NCBI GenBank assembly: GCA_902494555.1
Contig: CABUTR010000001.1
Coordinates: 114,132-178,131 of the forward strand
Direction: 5' to 3'
Source: an uncultured Collinsella sp.
Lineage (GTDB): Bacteria > Actinomycetota > Coriobacteriia > Coriobacteriales > Coriobacteriaceae
Length of the DNA stretch: 64,000 nucleotides
The notes beneath the pieces were generated by a model, which had not been told where the DNA came from, ran no database searches, and saw nothing but the letters and a program-made list of their open reading frames with translations. How positions within the stretch are numbered: position 1 is the stretch's first letter; every line of letters starts with the position of its first letter. The position numbers were made by a program, and so were the translations under genes. Below, piece by piece: positions 18,099 through 28,805 of the stretch.

Positions 18099-18899
18099 AT
18101 GGGACTTTTCACTGGTAAGACCGTGATCGTCACCGGCGGCGGCAAGGCCACGCTCAAGGACGGCTCCGCTGGCTCCATCGGCTACGGCATCGATATCGCT
18201 TTTGCCAAGGAGGGCGCGAACCTCGTCATCACCGGCCGCAACGTCGCCAAGCTCGAGGCCGCCAAGGAGTCTCTCGAGGCTGAGTACGGCGTCAAGGTTC
18301 TGCCTGTTCAGGCCGATGTTTCTGCCGGTCAGGACAACGAGGCCGTCGTACAGAACGTTATCGACAAGGCGATTGAGGAGTTCGGCCGCATCGACGCCGT
18401 CGTCAACAACGCCCAGGCCAGCGCCTCGGGCGTGACCATCGCCGACCACACTATGGACCAGTTTAACCTGGCCATTTACTCTGGCCTGTATGCCACCTAC
18501 CTGTACATGCAGAAGGCCTATCCGCACCTGAAGGAGACCAAGGGCTCCGTGGTCAACTTTGCTTCGGGCGCCGGCCTGTTTGGCAACTACGGCCAGTGCA
18601 GCTACGCCGCCGCCAAGGAAGGCATCCGCGGCTTGACCCGCGTCGCCGCCAACGAGTGGGGCAAGGACGGCATCAACGTCAACATCGTGTGCCCGCTTGC
18701 CTGGACTGCTGCGCTCGAGAACTTCCAGGATGCTTACCCCGAGGCGTTCAAGGCCAACGTCCACATGCCGCCGGCGGGCCACTACGGCGACGTCGAGAAG
18801 GAAATCGGCCGCGTGGTCGTTCAGCTTTGCGGCCCCGACTTTAAGTATATGAACGGCGAGACCGTCACCCTCGAGGGCGGCATGGGCCAGCGGCCTTAG
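18099..18899 (+). CDS. SDR family NAD(P)-dependent oxidoreductase
   Basis: 266 residues. ATG 18099 follows AAAGGA at 6 bases. Classical SDR cues: NNAQAS in place of NNAG, catalytic Ser in VNFASGAG, and SYAAAKEG for the YxxxK pair. The N-terminal nucleotide motif is unusual: VTGGGKATLKDGSAGSIGYG puts about ten extra residues between the TGGG and GYG glycines, which is closer to some enoyl reductases than to classical SDRs. Substrate unknown; steroid, sugar or fatty-acyl oxidoreduction are all possible. It stands alone, with a hairpin and a terminator after it. Confidence 0.85.
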   Translation: MGLFTGKTVIVTGGGKATLKDGSAGSIGYGIDIAFAKEGANLVITGRNVAKLEAAKESLEAEYGVKVLPVQADVSAGQDNEAVVQNVIDKAIEEFGRIDAVVNNAQASASGVTIADHTMDQFNLAIYSGLYATYLYMQKAYPHLKETKGSVVNFASGAGLFGNYGQCSYAAAKEGIRGLTRVAANEWGKDGINVNIVCPLAWTAALENFQDAYPEAFKANVHMPPAGHYGDVEKEIGRVVVQLCGPDFKYMNGETVTLEGGMGQRP

Positions 18900-18901
18900 G
18901 G

Positions 18902-18929
18902 GTTACGGCGTTTTACCAAACGCCGTAAC
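18902..18929 (+). repeat. GTTACGGCGTTT hairpin after the SDR gene
   Basis: Perfect 12-bp arms with loop TACC, identical in its arms to the hairpin after queA (15731) and, like it, followed by GGCCGACGCTGC. Confidence 0.8.
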
Positions 18930-18973
18930 GGGCCGACGCTGCGCGGTCACCAGGGCGACAACTTGTCATTCAA

Positions 18974-19013
18974 AGAGGGCGGCATGACCAGAAGGTCTAT
19001 GCCGCCCTCTTTT
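18974..19013 (+). terminator. Terminator downstream of the SDR gene
   Basis: AGAGGGCGGCAT pairs perfectly with ATGCCGCCCTCT over a 13-base loop, followed by TTTT. Confidence 0.85.
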
Positions 19014-19197
19014 CATGCCAATTTGTTCGCCCTGGCGACCGCTCGCTGGCGTTGCCAGAGCATCGGCGTTGCCTTGGCTGTTGGAAATGATCCCAATGAC
19101 TATGACCCCTTTGCACCAGTTTCTGTCGAGTCGGTGCTCCTTGCGGGTTGCCCGTATAATGGTTTGCGTATGAACCGCAACCAAGGAGTTCCAGTTT

Positions 19198-20337
<1,140 letters not shown>

Positions 20338-20486
20338 GAGCTGCGTGGGCGCTTACAGAGCGCGGGCAACGGCAAGGGGCGAGCGCCGGCCGGTCGTCAC
20401 GTTCGCCTGCACTGTCTGCGCAACCGCTGACCGATAGCTTGCAAGCGCTTGATGCATCGTGGGTACCATACCGAATGGTTGATGTT

Positions 20487-20533
20487 CGGGCGGGTGTTTG
20501 GCGCATGGCGTCGACCCCGCCCGTTTTCTTTTT
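20487..20533 (+). terminator. Hairpin and T-rich tract between tgt and the LOG gene
   Basis: CGGGCGGG pairs with CCCGCCCG across a 21-base loop and is followed by TTTTCTTTTTC. It ends 17 bases before the LOG gene start, so it may end tgt transcripts or attenuate the next gene. Confidence 0.75.
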
Positions 20534-20549
20534 CTCGATAGGAGTACCC

Positions 20550-21308
20550 ATGATTAAGAACGAGAATGCCGAGGGCGAGCCTGCCTACGACGAGACGTAC
20601 CGCCGCGGTCCCGTGGTCATGCGCGGCCCCATGATTCCTAAGGACAACACCTACGCTAACCTGCTGGCGCCCGAGGACTCGACCGACTGGCTGCATGCCG
20701 ACCCCTGGCGCGTACTGCGCATTCAGGCAGAGTTTGTCGATGGCTTTGGCGCGCTGGCCGAGCTTGGACCTGCGGTGACCATCTTCGGTAGCGCCCGCAC
20801 GCCCAAGACCGATCCGCTCTACAAGGCGGCGCGCACGGTCGGGCGCAAGATTGCCCAGCGCGGCGTGGCGGTTATCACCGGTGGCGGTCCCGGCATCATG
20901 GAAGCGGCCAACAGGGGAGCGGCGAGCGTCAACGGCAAGTCAGTTGGTTTGGGCATTGAGCTGCCGCACGAGCATGGGCTCAACAAATATGTGAACCTCG
21001 GTATGGACTTCCGTTACTTCTTTGTGCGCAAGACCATGTTCGTCAAATACAGCTCAGGCGCCATCGTGTTTCCCGGAGGTTTTGGTACGCTCGACGAGAT
21101 GTTCGAGGTGCTCACGCTGGTGCAGACGCACAAGGTCAAGCGCATGCCGCTCGTGCTGGTGGGCAGCGAGTACTGGCAGGGCCTGTTCGACTGGCTCAAC
21201 GGCCCGGTGATGAGCGCCGGTATGATCAGCCCGCTCGATCCGGATCTGGTACACATTACCGACGACCTCAACGAGGCCGTCGACATCGCCCTGAGCGGGC
21301 TGATGTAG
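20550..21308 (+). CDS. LOG family protein (nucleotide 5'-monophosphate phosphoribohydrolase-like)
   Basis: 252 residues. LOG proteins, often mislabelled lysine decarboxylases, cleave the base-ribose bond of nucleoside monophosphates. The two signature motifs are present: GGGPGIMEAANRGA near residue 111 and PGGFGTLDEMFE near 175. ATG 20550 follows AGGAG at 4-5 bases; an extension to 20439 would run through the hairpin. The N-terminal ~60 residues before the domain are specific to the longer bacterial form. Real substrate unknown. Confidence 0.9.
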   Translation: MIKNENAEGEPAYDETYRRGPVVMRGPMIPKDNTYANLLAPEDSTDWLHADPWRVLRIQAEFVDGFGALAELGPAVTIFGSARTPKTDPLYKAARTVGRKIAQRGVAVITGGGPGIMEAANRGAASVNGKSVGLGIELPHEHGLNKYVNLGMDFRYFFVRKTMFVKYSSGAIVFPGGFGTLDEMFEVLTLVQTHKVKRMPLVLVGSEYWQGLFDWLNGPVMSAGMISPLDPDLVHITDDLNEAVDIALSGLM

Positions 21309-21319
21309 AGTAGCTAAAA

Positions 21320-21381
21320 TGGGACGGGGCTAAAAAGACTGGGCTGAAACGTTTGATACCAGTCTTTTTAGCCCCGTCCCA
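21320..21381. repeat. Intergenic palindrome, TGGGACGGGG family (copy 3)
   Basis: Perfect 23-bp arms starting TGGGACGGGGCTAAAAAGAC with a 16-base loop, 11 bases after the LOG gene stop. Confidence 0.9.
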
Positions 21382-21398
21382 AATGAACTGCTTCTAAG

Positions 21399-21461
21399 TT
21401 GCGGTGGAATAGGGATTGATTGGCGGCTGAAGAGCCAAAAACAGTCCCTATTTCACCGCAA
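21399..21461. repeat. TTGCGGTGAAATAG-family palindrome (copy 2)
   Basis: Arms TTGCGGTGGAATAGGGA and TCCCTATTTCACCGCAA (17 bp, one G-T pair) around a 29-base centre. It ends 15 bases before the stop of DegV protein 2 and sits directly beside a TGGGACGGGG-family palindrome. Confidence 0.88.
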
Positions 21462-21476
21462 GTGGTAAAGGTGCCC

Positions 21477-22337
21477 CTAGTGGATGGGCTGGTAACGGGG
21501 GCAGTAGCTGATGGCGATGGCGTCGACGCCTACATGGGTGGCGATGGTGCAGCCGATGGGGCCGGTGCCGGCGTCTACGTAGTCCTGGCCTGCGAGCGCT
21601 TGGTTGACGAGCTCCTGCTCCTCAGCGGCACCGGTTGTGAGCACGCGTACGCTTGAACCCGGGTGTTCTGCCAAAAATGCGAGGCAATCGGCCATGGTGT
21701 TGGCGACGATGCGCTTGGCGCCGCGGCCCTTCTTGATGGCCTTGATCTCGCCCGATTTCCACTCCGGCGAAACGGCCAGGCGAATGTTGAGCATCTGCGT
21801 CAGCTGGCCAGCGAGCTTGGGCGCGCGGCCGTTCTTGACCAGGTTCTCGAGCGTGCGCGGAATCAGCAGCAGATGGGCGTCGGGCAGCGTCGCGCGGATC
21901 TGAGCCTCGGTCTCGTCTAGGCTGCGGCCGTCCTCGCGCATGGCGAGCGCGTACTCTACCAGCAGACCCTCGGCGCCCGAGCCGGTGCGCGAATCGATGC
22001 AGCGCACGTCGAGCTCGTGGGTATCGGTCACCTGGCACGCGTTGGCGTAGCAGGCAGACCACTCGCTGCATAGCGAGATAAAGATGGCGCTATCGTGGCC
22101 GTCGGCGAGCACGCGGTCAAAGAGTGCCTTGAATTCACCGGCACTCGGCTGCGAGGTGTGCGGTAGCTGCTCGGAGCCTGCCATGCGGGCGACGTATTCC
22201 TCGGCGGTGATTTGCACCTGGTCGAGCAGATCCTCGCCCTCGATAATCACATGCAGTGGAATCACGTAAATGCCGAGCTCTTGGGCACGGGCGGAGGAGA
22301 TGTCCGACGTGGAGTCGGTTATGATGGCAAAAGACAT
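21477..22337 (-). CDS. DegV family protein 2 (FakB-type)
   Basis: 286 residues from ATG 22337 (AAAGG 7 bases before). The N terminus has the canonical ligand loop IITDSTSDISS. The central region reads PRTLENLVKNGRAPKLAG, and the C-terminal motif is ATHVGVDAIAISY, so the usual HxGPG is changed to HVGVD. By family it binds fatty acid for acyl-phosphate production. It diverges from a HAD phosphatase; a perfect TGTTGA-N4-TCAACA palindrome lies about 93 bases upstream of its start, matching one in front of the MarR-DegV pair at 58 kb. Confidence 0.9.
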   Translation of the reverse strand: MSFAIITDSTSDISSARAQELGIYVIPLHVIIEGEDLLDQVQITAEEYVARMAGSEQLPHTSQPSAGEFKALFDRVLADGHDSAIFISLCSEWSACYANACQVTDTHELDVRCIDSRTGSGAEGLLVEYALAMREDGRSLDETEAQIRATLPDAHLLLIPRTLENLVKNGRAPKLAGQLTQMLNIRLAVSPEWKSGEIKAIKKGRGAKRIVANTMADCLAFLAEHPGSSVRVLTTGAAEEQELVNQALAGQDYVDAGTGPIGCTIATHVGVDAIAISYCPRYQPIH

Positions 22338-22429
22338 AATTGCACCTTTCGTTGGGGCGTTTGCGCGCCGCCTTCTGAGAGCAAAGTGCGACAAGTATAG
22401 TAGAGTCATTCCACATTGCTAGGTTCAAT

Positions 22430-22445
22430 TGTTGAATAGTCAACA
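22430..22445. promoter_or_regulatory. Operator-like palindrome TGTTGA-ATAG-TCAACA
   Basis: Perfect 6-4-6 inverted repeat within a longer imperfect dyad (22424-22452). It is located between divergent DegV protein 2 and the HAD gene. The same half-sites with the same spacing occur at 57909-57924. Confidence 0.6.
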
Positions 22446-22487
22446 GTTTGAAGTGTCGGTGTGGTAATCATCAACTGGGGAAGAGGG

Positions 22488-23156
22488 ATGCCGATGGAGG
22501 CACTGGAGATATGCAAGCGGCCGGTCGTGCTGTTTGATTTCGATGGCACGGTGGCCGATACAGGCCGGGCGGTGATGACCTCGACGCGCAAGACGCTTGC
22601 TGCGCGCGGGTTTTCGGAAGCGCAGATGGGTGACCTGCGCCGTATGATCGGGCCTCCCCTGTGGAAGAGCTTCCACGACTTTTATGGCTTCTCGCGCGAG
22701 GAATCGCTTGTGGTGGCCGACGAGTACCGTGCCTTTTTCGATGAGCTGGGGCCGGATGAGTACCCCGTGTTCGATGGAATCTCCGAGCTGCTCGACAGCC
22801 TTGCCGCGCAGGGGCATCGCATGGCGGTCGCGACGTCTCGCATGGAGGCGAAGTGCATCGATATGGTGCATGAGCTGGGGCTTTGCCAGTTCGAAGCCGT
22901 GATTGGCATGAACCCGCCGCAAGGGCGCGAGACCAAGGCGGATTCGGTCCGCGATGCGCTGGCGGCCCTGGGCGCGACCGCGGACGATGCCGTGATGATC
23001 GGCGATCGCTTCAACGATGTGGAGGGTGCGCACGCGATGGGCGTGCCGTGTATCGGCATCTATTCGGGCGCGGCGGCGCCGGGCGAGCACGAGGCCGCGG
23101 GCGCCGATGCGGTGGTGCACTCGGTGGCCGAGCTTGCTAAACTTTTCGCAATATAA
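22488..23156 (+). CDS. HAD superfamily phosphatase, phosphoglycolate phosphatase-like
   Basis: 222 residues. HAD motif I is VLFDFDGTVADTG, motif II is MAVATSR, motif III is the Lys in ETKADSV, and motif IV is MIGDRFNDVEGA. A cap domain lies after motif I (type C1, as in Gph and PpaX). Start ATG 22488 or 22494; GGGGAAGAGGG precedes both. It likely acts on a small phosphorylated metabolite in the cytoplasm. The next gene begins 55 bases on and may be co-transcribed. Confidence 0.88.
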   Translation: MPMEALEICKRPVVLFDFDGTVADTGRAVMTSTRKTLAARGFSEAQMGDLRRMIGPPLWKSFHDFYGFSREESLVVADEYRAFFDELGPDEYPVFDGISELLDSLAAQGHRMAVATSRMEAKCIDMVHELGLCQFEAVIGMNPPQGRETKADSVRDALAALGATADDAVMIGDRFNDVEGAHAMGVPCIGIYSGAAAPGEHEAAGADAVVHSVAELAKLFAI

Positions 23157-23210
23157 GTATGTGATGTGAGGGGCGGGCACGCTCGCCGCTCATTGGTAAG
23201 GAGGTCCTCC

Positions 23211-24647
23211 ATGAATCAGGTGGAGCAGAGCGTTACCGAGTATGTCGACGAGGTCTGGGAGGATGCCGTCGCCGATATCGAGCAGCTGGTGAGTTATCCG
23301 TCCGTGGCCGTTGCTGCCGATGCGGAGCCCGGCGCGCCGTTTGGCCGCCCGGTCCGTGACGCGCTCGATTGCGCGCTCGGCATCGCGCAGAAGCTCGGCT
23401 ACCAGACGAGCGACGACGAGGGCTATGTGGGCATTGCCGATATCCCTGGCCGCGGCGACAAACAGCTCGCGACCATCTGCCACGTGGACGTGGTTCCCGC
23501 CGGCCCCGGTTGGAACACCGACCCGTTTGCGATGGAGCGTCGCGAGGGCTGGCTGCTGGGTCGCGGCGTTATCGACGACAAGGGTCCGGCGGTGCTGTCG
23601 CTCTACGCCGGCGCCTATCTGCTCAAGCACGGCATTACCCCGCGCTATACCTTCCGCGCGCTGCTGGGCTGCGATGAGGAAGTGGGCATGTCCGACGTTC
23701 ACCATTATCTGGAGAACCACGCAGATCCCGACTTTCTGTTTACGCCCGATGCCGAGTTCCCGGTCTGCAATGCCGAGAAGGGCCAGTTTGGGGCGACGTT
23801 TGTGAGCCCTAAGATCGATGGCGGGCGCATTGTATCGTGGAGCGGTGCCGAGGCGAGCAACGCCATTCCGTCGCAGTCTATCTGTGAACTCGCGATTGCC
23901 GCCGATGAACTGCCGGCGCCCGTTGAGAACGCCGACTGCCTGGAGATCACGGCGCTCGATAACGGGCATGCGCAGATTTTCGCCCACGGCATTGGCGGTC
24001 ATGCTTCGATGCCCGAGGGGACGATCAACGCCGTCGGTCTGATCGTGACGTACCTGCGCGAGGCCGAGGACGCGTTTGGTGCGCGCGACGAGCGCCTGCT
24101 GACGCCTGCAGAGCACGAGTTTGTCAAGTTTCTGGCCTTTGTGCACGCGGATGCCTATGGTCGCGGCTTGGGAATCGATGCGACGAGCCCGGCGTTTGGC
24201 CCGCTCACCTGCAACCCCGGCGTCATCCGTGTGGCGGATGGCCACATCGAGCAGGTCATCGACGTGCGTTTCCCAGACAGCACGAGCGCCGATACTATCT
24301 GCGAGCAGCTCGAGCCGCTCGTGGGCCGCTTTGGTGTGACGTATCGCGTGGGCCGTGCCAAGGTGCCGTTCTCAGTTTCTGCCGACGACCCGGCCGTGAA
24401 GGCGCTGATTGACACCTATAACGAGTTTACGGGCAAGCATGCCGAGCCCTTTGCTATGGGCGGTGGCACGTACGCGCGCAACTTTGCCCGTGCCGTGTCG
24501 TTTGGCCCCGAGGAGACCGGCCTTGAGCTGCCCGCGTGGGGCGGCCAGATGCACGGCCCCAACGAGTGCGCCAACGAGGAGCAGCTCAAACAAGCGCTCA
24601 AGATCTATATCGTGGCAATCCTCCGTTTGAATGAATTAGAGCTTTAA
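23211..24647 (+). CDS. M20 family dipeptidase (PepV-like)
   Basis: 478 residues from ATG 23211, with a near-perfect AAGGAGG site 7 bases upstream. M20 zinc motifs: ATICHVDVVPAGPGW near residue 88, the bridging Asp in GRGVIDDKGPA, the general base in LLGCDEEVGM, and the late His in WGGQMHGPNE. Length and layout fit PepV-type Xaa-dipeptidases, which cleave dipeptides in the cytoplasm. It probably follows the HAD gene in one transcript, with a palindrome just after the stop. Confidence 0.9.
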   Translation: MNQVEQSVTEYVDEVWEDAVADIEQLVSYPSVAVAADAEPGAPFGRPVRDALDCALGIAQKLGYQTSDDEGYVGIADIPGRGDKQLATICHVDVVPAGPGWNTDPFAMERREGWLLGRGVIDDKGPAVLSLYAGAYLLKHGITPRYTFRALLGCDEEVGMSDVHHYLENHADPDFLFTPDAEFPVCNAEKGQFGATFVSPKIDGGRIVSWSGAEASNAIPSQSICELAIAADELPAPVENADCLEITALDNGHAQIFAHGIGGHASMPEGTINAVGLIVTYLREAEDAFGARDERLLTPAEHEFVKFLAFVHADAYGRGLGIDATSPAFGPLTCNPGVIRVADGHIEQVIDVRFPDSTSADTICEQLEPLVGRFGVTYRVGRAKVPFSVSADDPAVKALIDTYNEFTGKHAEPFAMGGGTYARNFARAVSFGPEETGLELPAWGGQMHGPNECANEEQLKQALKIYIVAILRLNELEL

Positions 24648-24669
24648 GGTTTCGCGGTTTCCCAATTTA

Positions 24670-24736
24670 AGTTGCGGTGGAATAGTTCCTAGAAAGGGCC
24701 ATTTGATGGCCAAGCGGGAACTATTTCACCGCAACT
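24670..24736. repeat. TTGCGGTGAAATAG-family palindrome (copy 3)
   Basis: Arms AGTTGCGGTGGAATAGTTCC and its near-complement (20 bp) with an inner GGCC/GGCC stem; TTGTTTTTATT follows. It lies 22 bases after the dipeptidase stop, in the gap before pstS. Confidence 0.9.
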
Positions 24737-24939
24737 TTGTTTTTATTGGTGTAAAAGGCGCGCCATGCTTGGGTGGGGATTGTTATTCGTTTGTAAAGCC
24801 GAGCCGCGCTTGCGGTAAGGGTCTATCAGATGCCTGTAAGAAACCGCAGTTGGCGCGGACGTTGCCCGGTCGGGGCCGTATCTTTCCAAACAGCAAAGCG
24901 GGCGGGGTGCCCGCGAGTCGCATGTATGAAAGGAAGATC

Positions 24940-25878
24940 ATGCTCGATCAGGCTTATTCTCGTCGTCAGTTCCTCGGCCTCGCTGGTGGTCTTGCCAGCA
25001 TCGTCGGCCTCGGTCTCGTTGGTTGCGGTGGCGCAGGCGCTTCCAACGCTGCCGACAAGGGTAGCGCCGCTGCTGCCGAGTCCGTCTCCGGTGAGGTGAA
25101 CTACGACGGTGCCTCCTCGTTCCAGGCTCTCGTCGAGGCTGCTGCCGAGAAGTTCATGGATGCCAACCCCGACGTCTCCATCTCCGGTTCGGGCAACGGT
25201 TCGGGCAAGGGCCTTACCGCTGTTGCCGCCGGCACCGTCACCATCGGTAACTCCGACGTCTTCGCCGAGTCCAAGCTCGAGGCCGATCAGGTCAAGAACC
25301 TCGTCGACCACGAGGTCGCCGTCGTGGGCATGGGCCCCGTCGTCTCCAAGAACGTGACGGTCGACGATCTGTCCTTCGAGCAGCTCAAGGGCATCTTCTC
25401 CGGCCAGATCACCAACTGGAAGGAGGTCGGCGGCGACGACGCCACCATCGTCGTCCTCAACCGCAAGGCCGGCTCCGGTACCCGCGCTACCTTTGAGGCC
25501 GCCGTCTTTGGCGACGAGGCCGTCGACTTTAAGGGCGACGCCGAGCTCGACAAGTCCGGCGATGTCCAGACTCAGATGGCCAGCACCGACAACGCCATCT
25601 CCTACCTGGACTTCTCGCACTTCGATGACTCCAAGTTCAACGCCATCAAGGTCGAGGGCGTCGAGCCCAAGAGCAAGAATGTCACCGACGACTCCTTCAA
25701 GATCTGGGCGACCGAGCACATGTACTGCTCCAAGGGCGCCGACGAGGCTACCAAGGCCTTCCTGGAGTTCATGCTTTCCGACGACGTCCAGGGCAAGCTC
25801 GTCGAGGAGCAGGGCTTTATTCCCGTCTCTGCCATGAAGGTCGTCAAGGACGCCAGCGGCAAGGTCTCTGCTAAATAA
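24940..25878 (+). CDS. pstS: Phosphate ABC transporter, substrate-binding lipoprotein
   Basis: 312 residues. It binds phosphate outside the membrane and hands it to PstCA. The N terminus has a twin-arginine-like motif SRRQFLG, a hydrophobic stretch and lipobox LVGCGG, so it is probably exported and lipid-anchored. PBP-like domain cues: SGNGSGKGLTAVAAGTVTIGNSDVF and NRKAGSGTRATFE (phosphate-binding loop). ATG 24940 follows AAGGAAG at 3 bases; the long upstream extension to 24703 is not needed. First gene of pstSCAB. No PHO-box was recognised upstream. Confidence 0.95.
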   Translation: MLDQAYSRRQFLGLAGGLASIVGLGLVGCGGAGASNAADKGSAAAAESVSGEVNYDGASSFQALVEAAAEKFMDANPDVSISGSGNGSGKGLTAVAAGTVTIGNSDVFAESKLEADQVKNLVDHEVAVVGMGPVVSKNVTVDDLSFEQLKGIFSGQITNWKEVGGDDATIVVLNRKAGSGTRATFEAAVFGDEAVDFKGDAELDKSGDVQTQMASTDNAISYLDFSHFDDSKFNAIKVEGVEPKSKNVTDDSFKIWATEHMYCSKGADEATKAFLEFMLSDDVQGKLVEEQGFIPVSAMKVVKDASGKVSAK

Positions 25879-25903
25879 GTAATCGCCCCCGGAAAGGTTT
25901 GCA

Positions 25904-26812
25904 ATGGCAAAACAGCTGCCAAAGCGCGACCTTGAGAACGTGGGCCTGGGCGTCACGGGCGCGTGCGTAGCGCTCGTGACGCTTGTCGTTGCCGCGCTCA
26001 TCTTTATGGTCGCCCAAAAGGGCCTCTCGGCTTTTCTCAAGGACGGCGTTTCGGTCGTCGAGTTCTTCACCGGCACCAAGTGGGACCTGGCCAACACAGC
26101 CGAAAACGGCCTGCCCTATACCGGCGCCCTGCCCCTGATCGTCACCTCGTTTGCGGTCATGGTGCTCTCCACGCTCATCGCATTGCCCATCGCCATCGGC
26201 TCTGCCATCTTTGCGGTCGAGATCCAGCCTAAGTTTGGCTCCAAGGTCTTTCAGCCGCTTATTGAGCTTTTGACCGGCATTCCCTCGGTCGTCTTTGGCC
26301 TGATCGGTTTTCACGTGGTCGTCGGCCTTATGAAGAGTGTTTTCCATGTGAGCACGGGCCTGGGTATCCTGCCCGGCGCCGTCGTGCTGGCTGTCATGAT
26401 CCTGCCGACGATGACCACGCTTTCGGTCGATGGCCTGCGCGCCGTGCCCGACAGCTACCGCCAGGGTTCGCTCGCGCTGGGCTACACCCGCTGGCAGACC
26501 ATCTGGCACGTGGTGCTCAAGTCCGCCATGCCGTCGCTCATGACCGCGGTCATTCTTGGCATGACCCGCGCCTTTGGCGAGACGCTCGCCGTGCGCATGG
26601 TTATCGGCGGTATCGAGGCCATGCCGACGTCGCTGCTGTCGCCGGCTTCGACCATCACCACCACGCTCACCACGTCCATGGCGGTCTATGCTGAGGGCTC
26701 GGCCCAGGACGATGTTCTGTGGGCGCTCGGCCTGCTGCTGATGGGCATGAGCCTCATCTTCATCCTGATTATCCACCTCATCGGCCGCAAGGGGGCGAAG
26801 GCTCGTGGCTAG
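25904..26812 (+). CDS. pstC: Phosphate ABC transporter permease PstC
   Basis: 302 residues with six membrane segments and the binding-protein-dependent transport motif (AVPDSYRQGSLALGYTRWQT) that contacts PstB. ELLTGIPSVVFGLIG is typical of PstC. ATG 25904 has GGAAAGG at 6 bases. It starts 25 bases after pstS and overlaps pstA by 8 bases. Confidence 0.95.
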   Translation: MAKQLPKRDLENVGLGVTGACVALVTLVVAALIFMVAQKGLSAFLKDGVSVVEFFTGTKWDLANTAENGLPYTGALPLIVTSFAVMVLSTLIALPIAIGSAIFAVEIQPKFGSKVFQPLIELLTGIPSVVFGLIGFHVVVGLMKSVFHVSTGLGILPGAVVLAVMILPTMTTLSVDGLRAVPDSYRQGSLALGYTRWQTIWHVVLKSAMPSLMTAVILGMTRAFGETLAVRMVIGGIEAMPTSLLSPASTITTTLTTSMAVYAEGSAQDDVLWALGLLLMGMSLIFILIIHLIGRKGAKARG

Positions 26813-27727
26813 CACGCGCATCCACATCGACGAGGCGAGACTCGGGCGCGTCCAAAAGCAGGACCGCATCGCCACGGGCGTGCTGACGGCGATCGCCGCC
26901 ATCGTCATGCTCATCGTCGTCTCCATGGTGGCCTACATCCTGTTCGAGGGCATCTCGACGCTGTTCCAGCCGGGATTTCTCACGCAGCCCGCGCGCGCCA
27001 ACGGAACCCAGGGCGGCGTACTCTACCAGCTGTTCGACTCGTTCTATCTGCTGCTGATCACTCTGGTCATCTCGGTGCCCATCAGCCTGGGCGGCGCGGT
27101 CTTCCTGGTCGAGTACGCACCCGACGGTCCCGTCCGCGACATTGCCTCCACTGCCATCGAGACGCTGTCCTCGCTGCCTTCCATCGTCGTCGGCATGTTC
27201 GGATTCCTGGTGTTCTCGGTGCAGCTGGGCTGGAAGTACTCCATCATCTCCGGCGCCGTCGCGCTCACCATGTTCAACATCCCCATCCTGGTGCGCGTGA
27301 TTCAGCAGGCGCTCGAGGACGTGCCGCAGGCCCAGCGCGATGCATGCCTGGCCATGGGCCTCACTCGCTGGGAGGCCACGCTGCACATTTTGATTCCCGA
27401 GGCCATGCCCGCCATCGTGACCGGCATCGTGCTTTCGGCCGGCCGCGTGTTTGGCGAGGCCGCGGCGCTGCTCTTTACCTCGGGCATGAGCTCGCCGGTT
27501 CGCCTCAACTTCTTGAGCTTTAACCTGTCGAGCCCCACTTGCGCCTGGAACGTGTTCCGCCCCGGTGAGTCGCTCGCCGTGCACATCTACAAGATCTATG
27601 GCGAGGGCAGCCCCGAGGCACAGCAGATCGTCTGGGGCACCGCCGCACTGCTGATGATCTGCGTGCTGCTGTTTAACGTAGTCGCCCGTATCGTGGGCAA
27701 GCAACTGGCAAGGAAGATGACGGCCGA

Positions 27728-27731
<4 letters not shown>
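26805..27731 (+). CDS. pstA: Phosphate ABC transporter permease PstA
   Basis: 308 residues, six membrane segments, from GTG 26805, overlapping the end of pstC. The EAA-type loop (VPQAQRDACLAMGLTRWEA) and LSSLPSIVVGMFGF are conserved. With PstC it forms the membrane channel of the high-affinity phosphate importer. It overlaps pstB by 4 bases (ATGA), suggesting translational coupling. Confidence 0.95.
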
Positions 27732-28600
<869 letters not shown>

Positions 28601-28656
28601 TCCGGGACATGCTTGAGGCCCGCGGTGGCCACGGTCGCCACGGGACTGATTGGAGG

Positions 28657-28693
28657 GGCGGGTCATCTCTTGCGGGAGATGGCCCGCCTTTTT
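28657..28693 (+). terminator. Terminator of pstSCAB
   Basis: GGCGGGTCATCTC pairs with GAGATGGCCCGCC (one G-U pair) over a 6-base loop, then TTTTT. Confidence 0.92.
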
Positions 28694-28710
28694 GCTCTGC
28701 GACCGAAACG

Positions 28711-28745
28711 ACCACCACAAAGGGGACAGGCACCTTCGTGGTGGT
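28711..28745. repeat. CCACCAC-AAAGG/GGGGACAGGCACC palindrome (copy 1, imperfect)
   Basis: ACCACCACAAAGGGGACAGG then CACCTTCGTGGTGGT. One arm mismatch (A against C) compared with the perfect copies at 56906 and 57866. It lies between the pst terminator and the ABC-F gene. Confidence 0.8.
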
Positions 28746-28805
28746 TTGGGGTGGGGCTCGCTGCTATCATGGACAACGTTGAATTTCTACGAAGGAGCAG
28801 GGCAT

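Noticed and set aside
19132..19160. Complete promoter for tgt
   Set aside because: TATAAT is clear, but no acceptable -35 lies at 17 bases, so only the -10 is mentioned in the gene entry.
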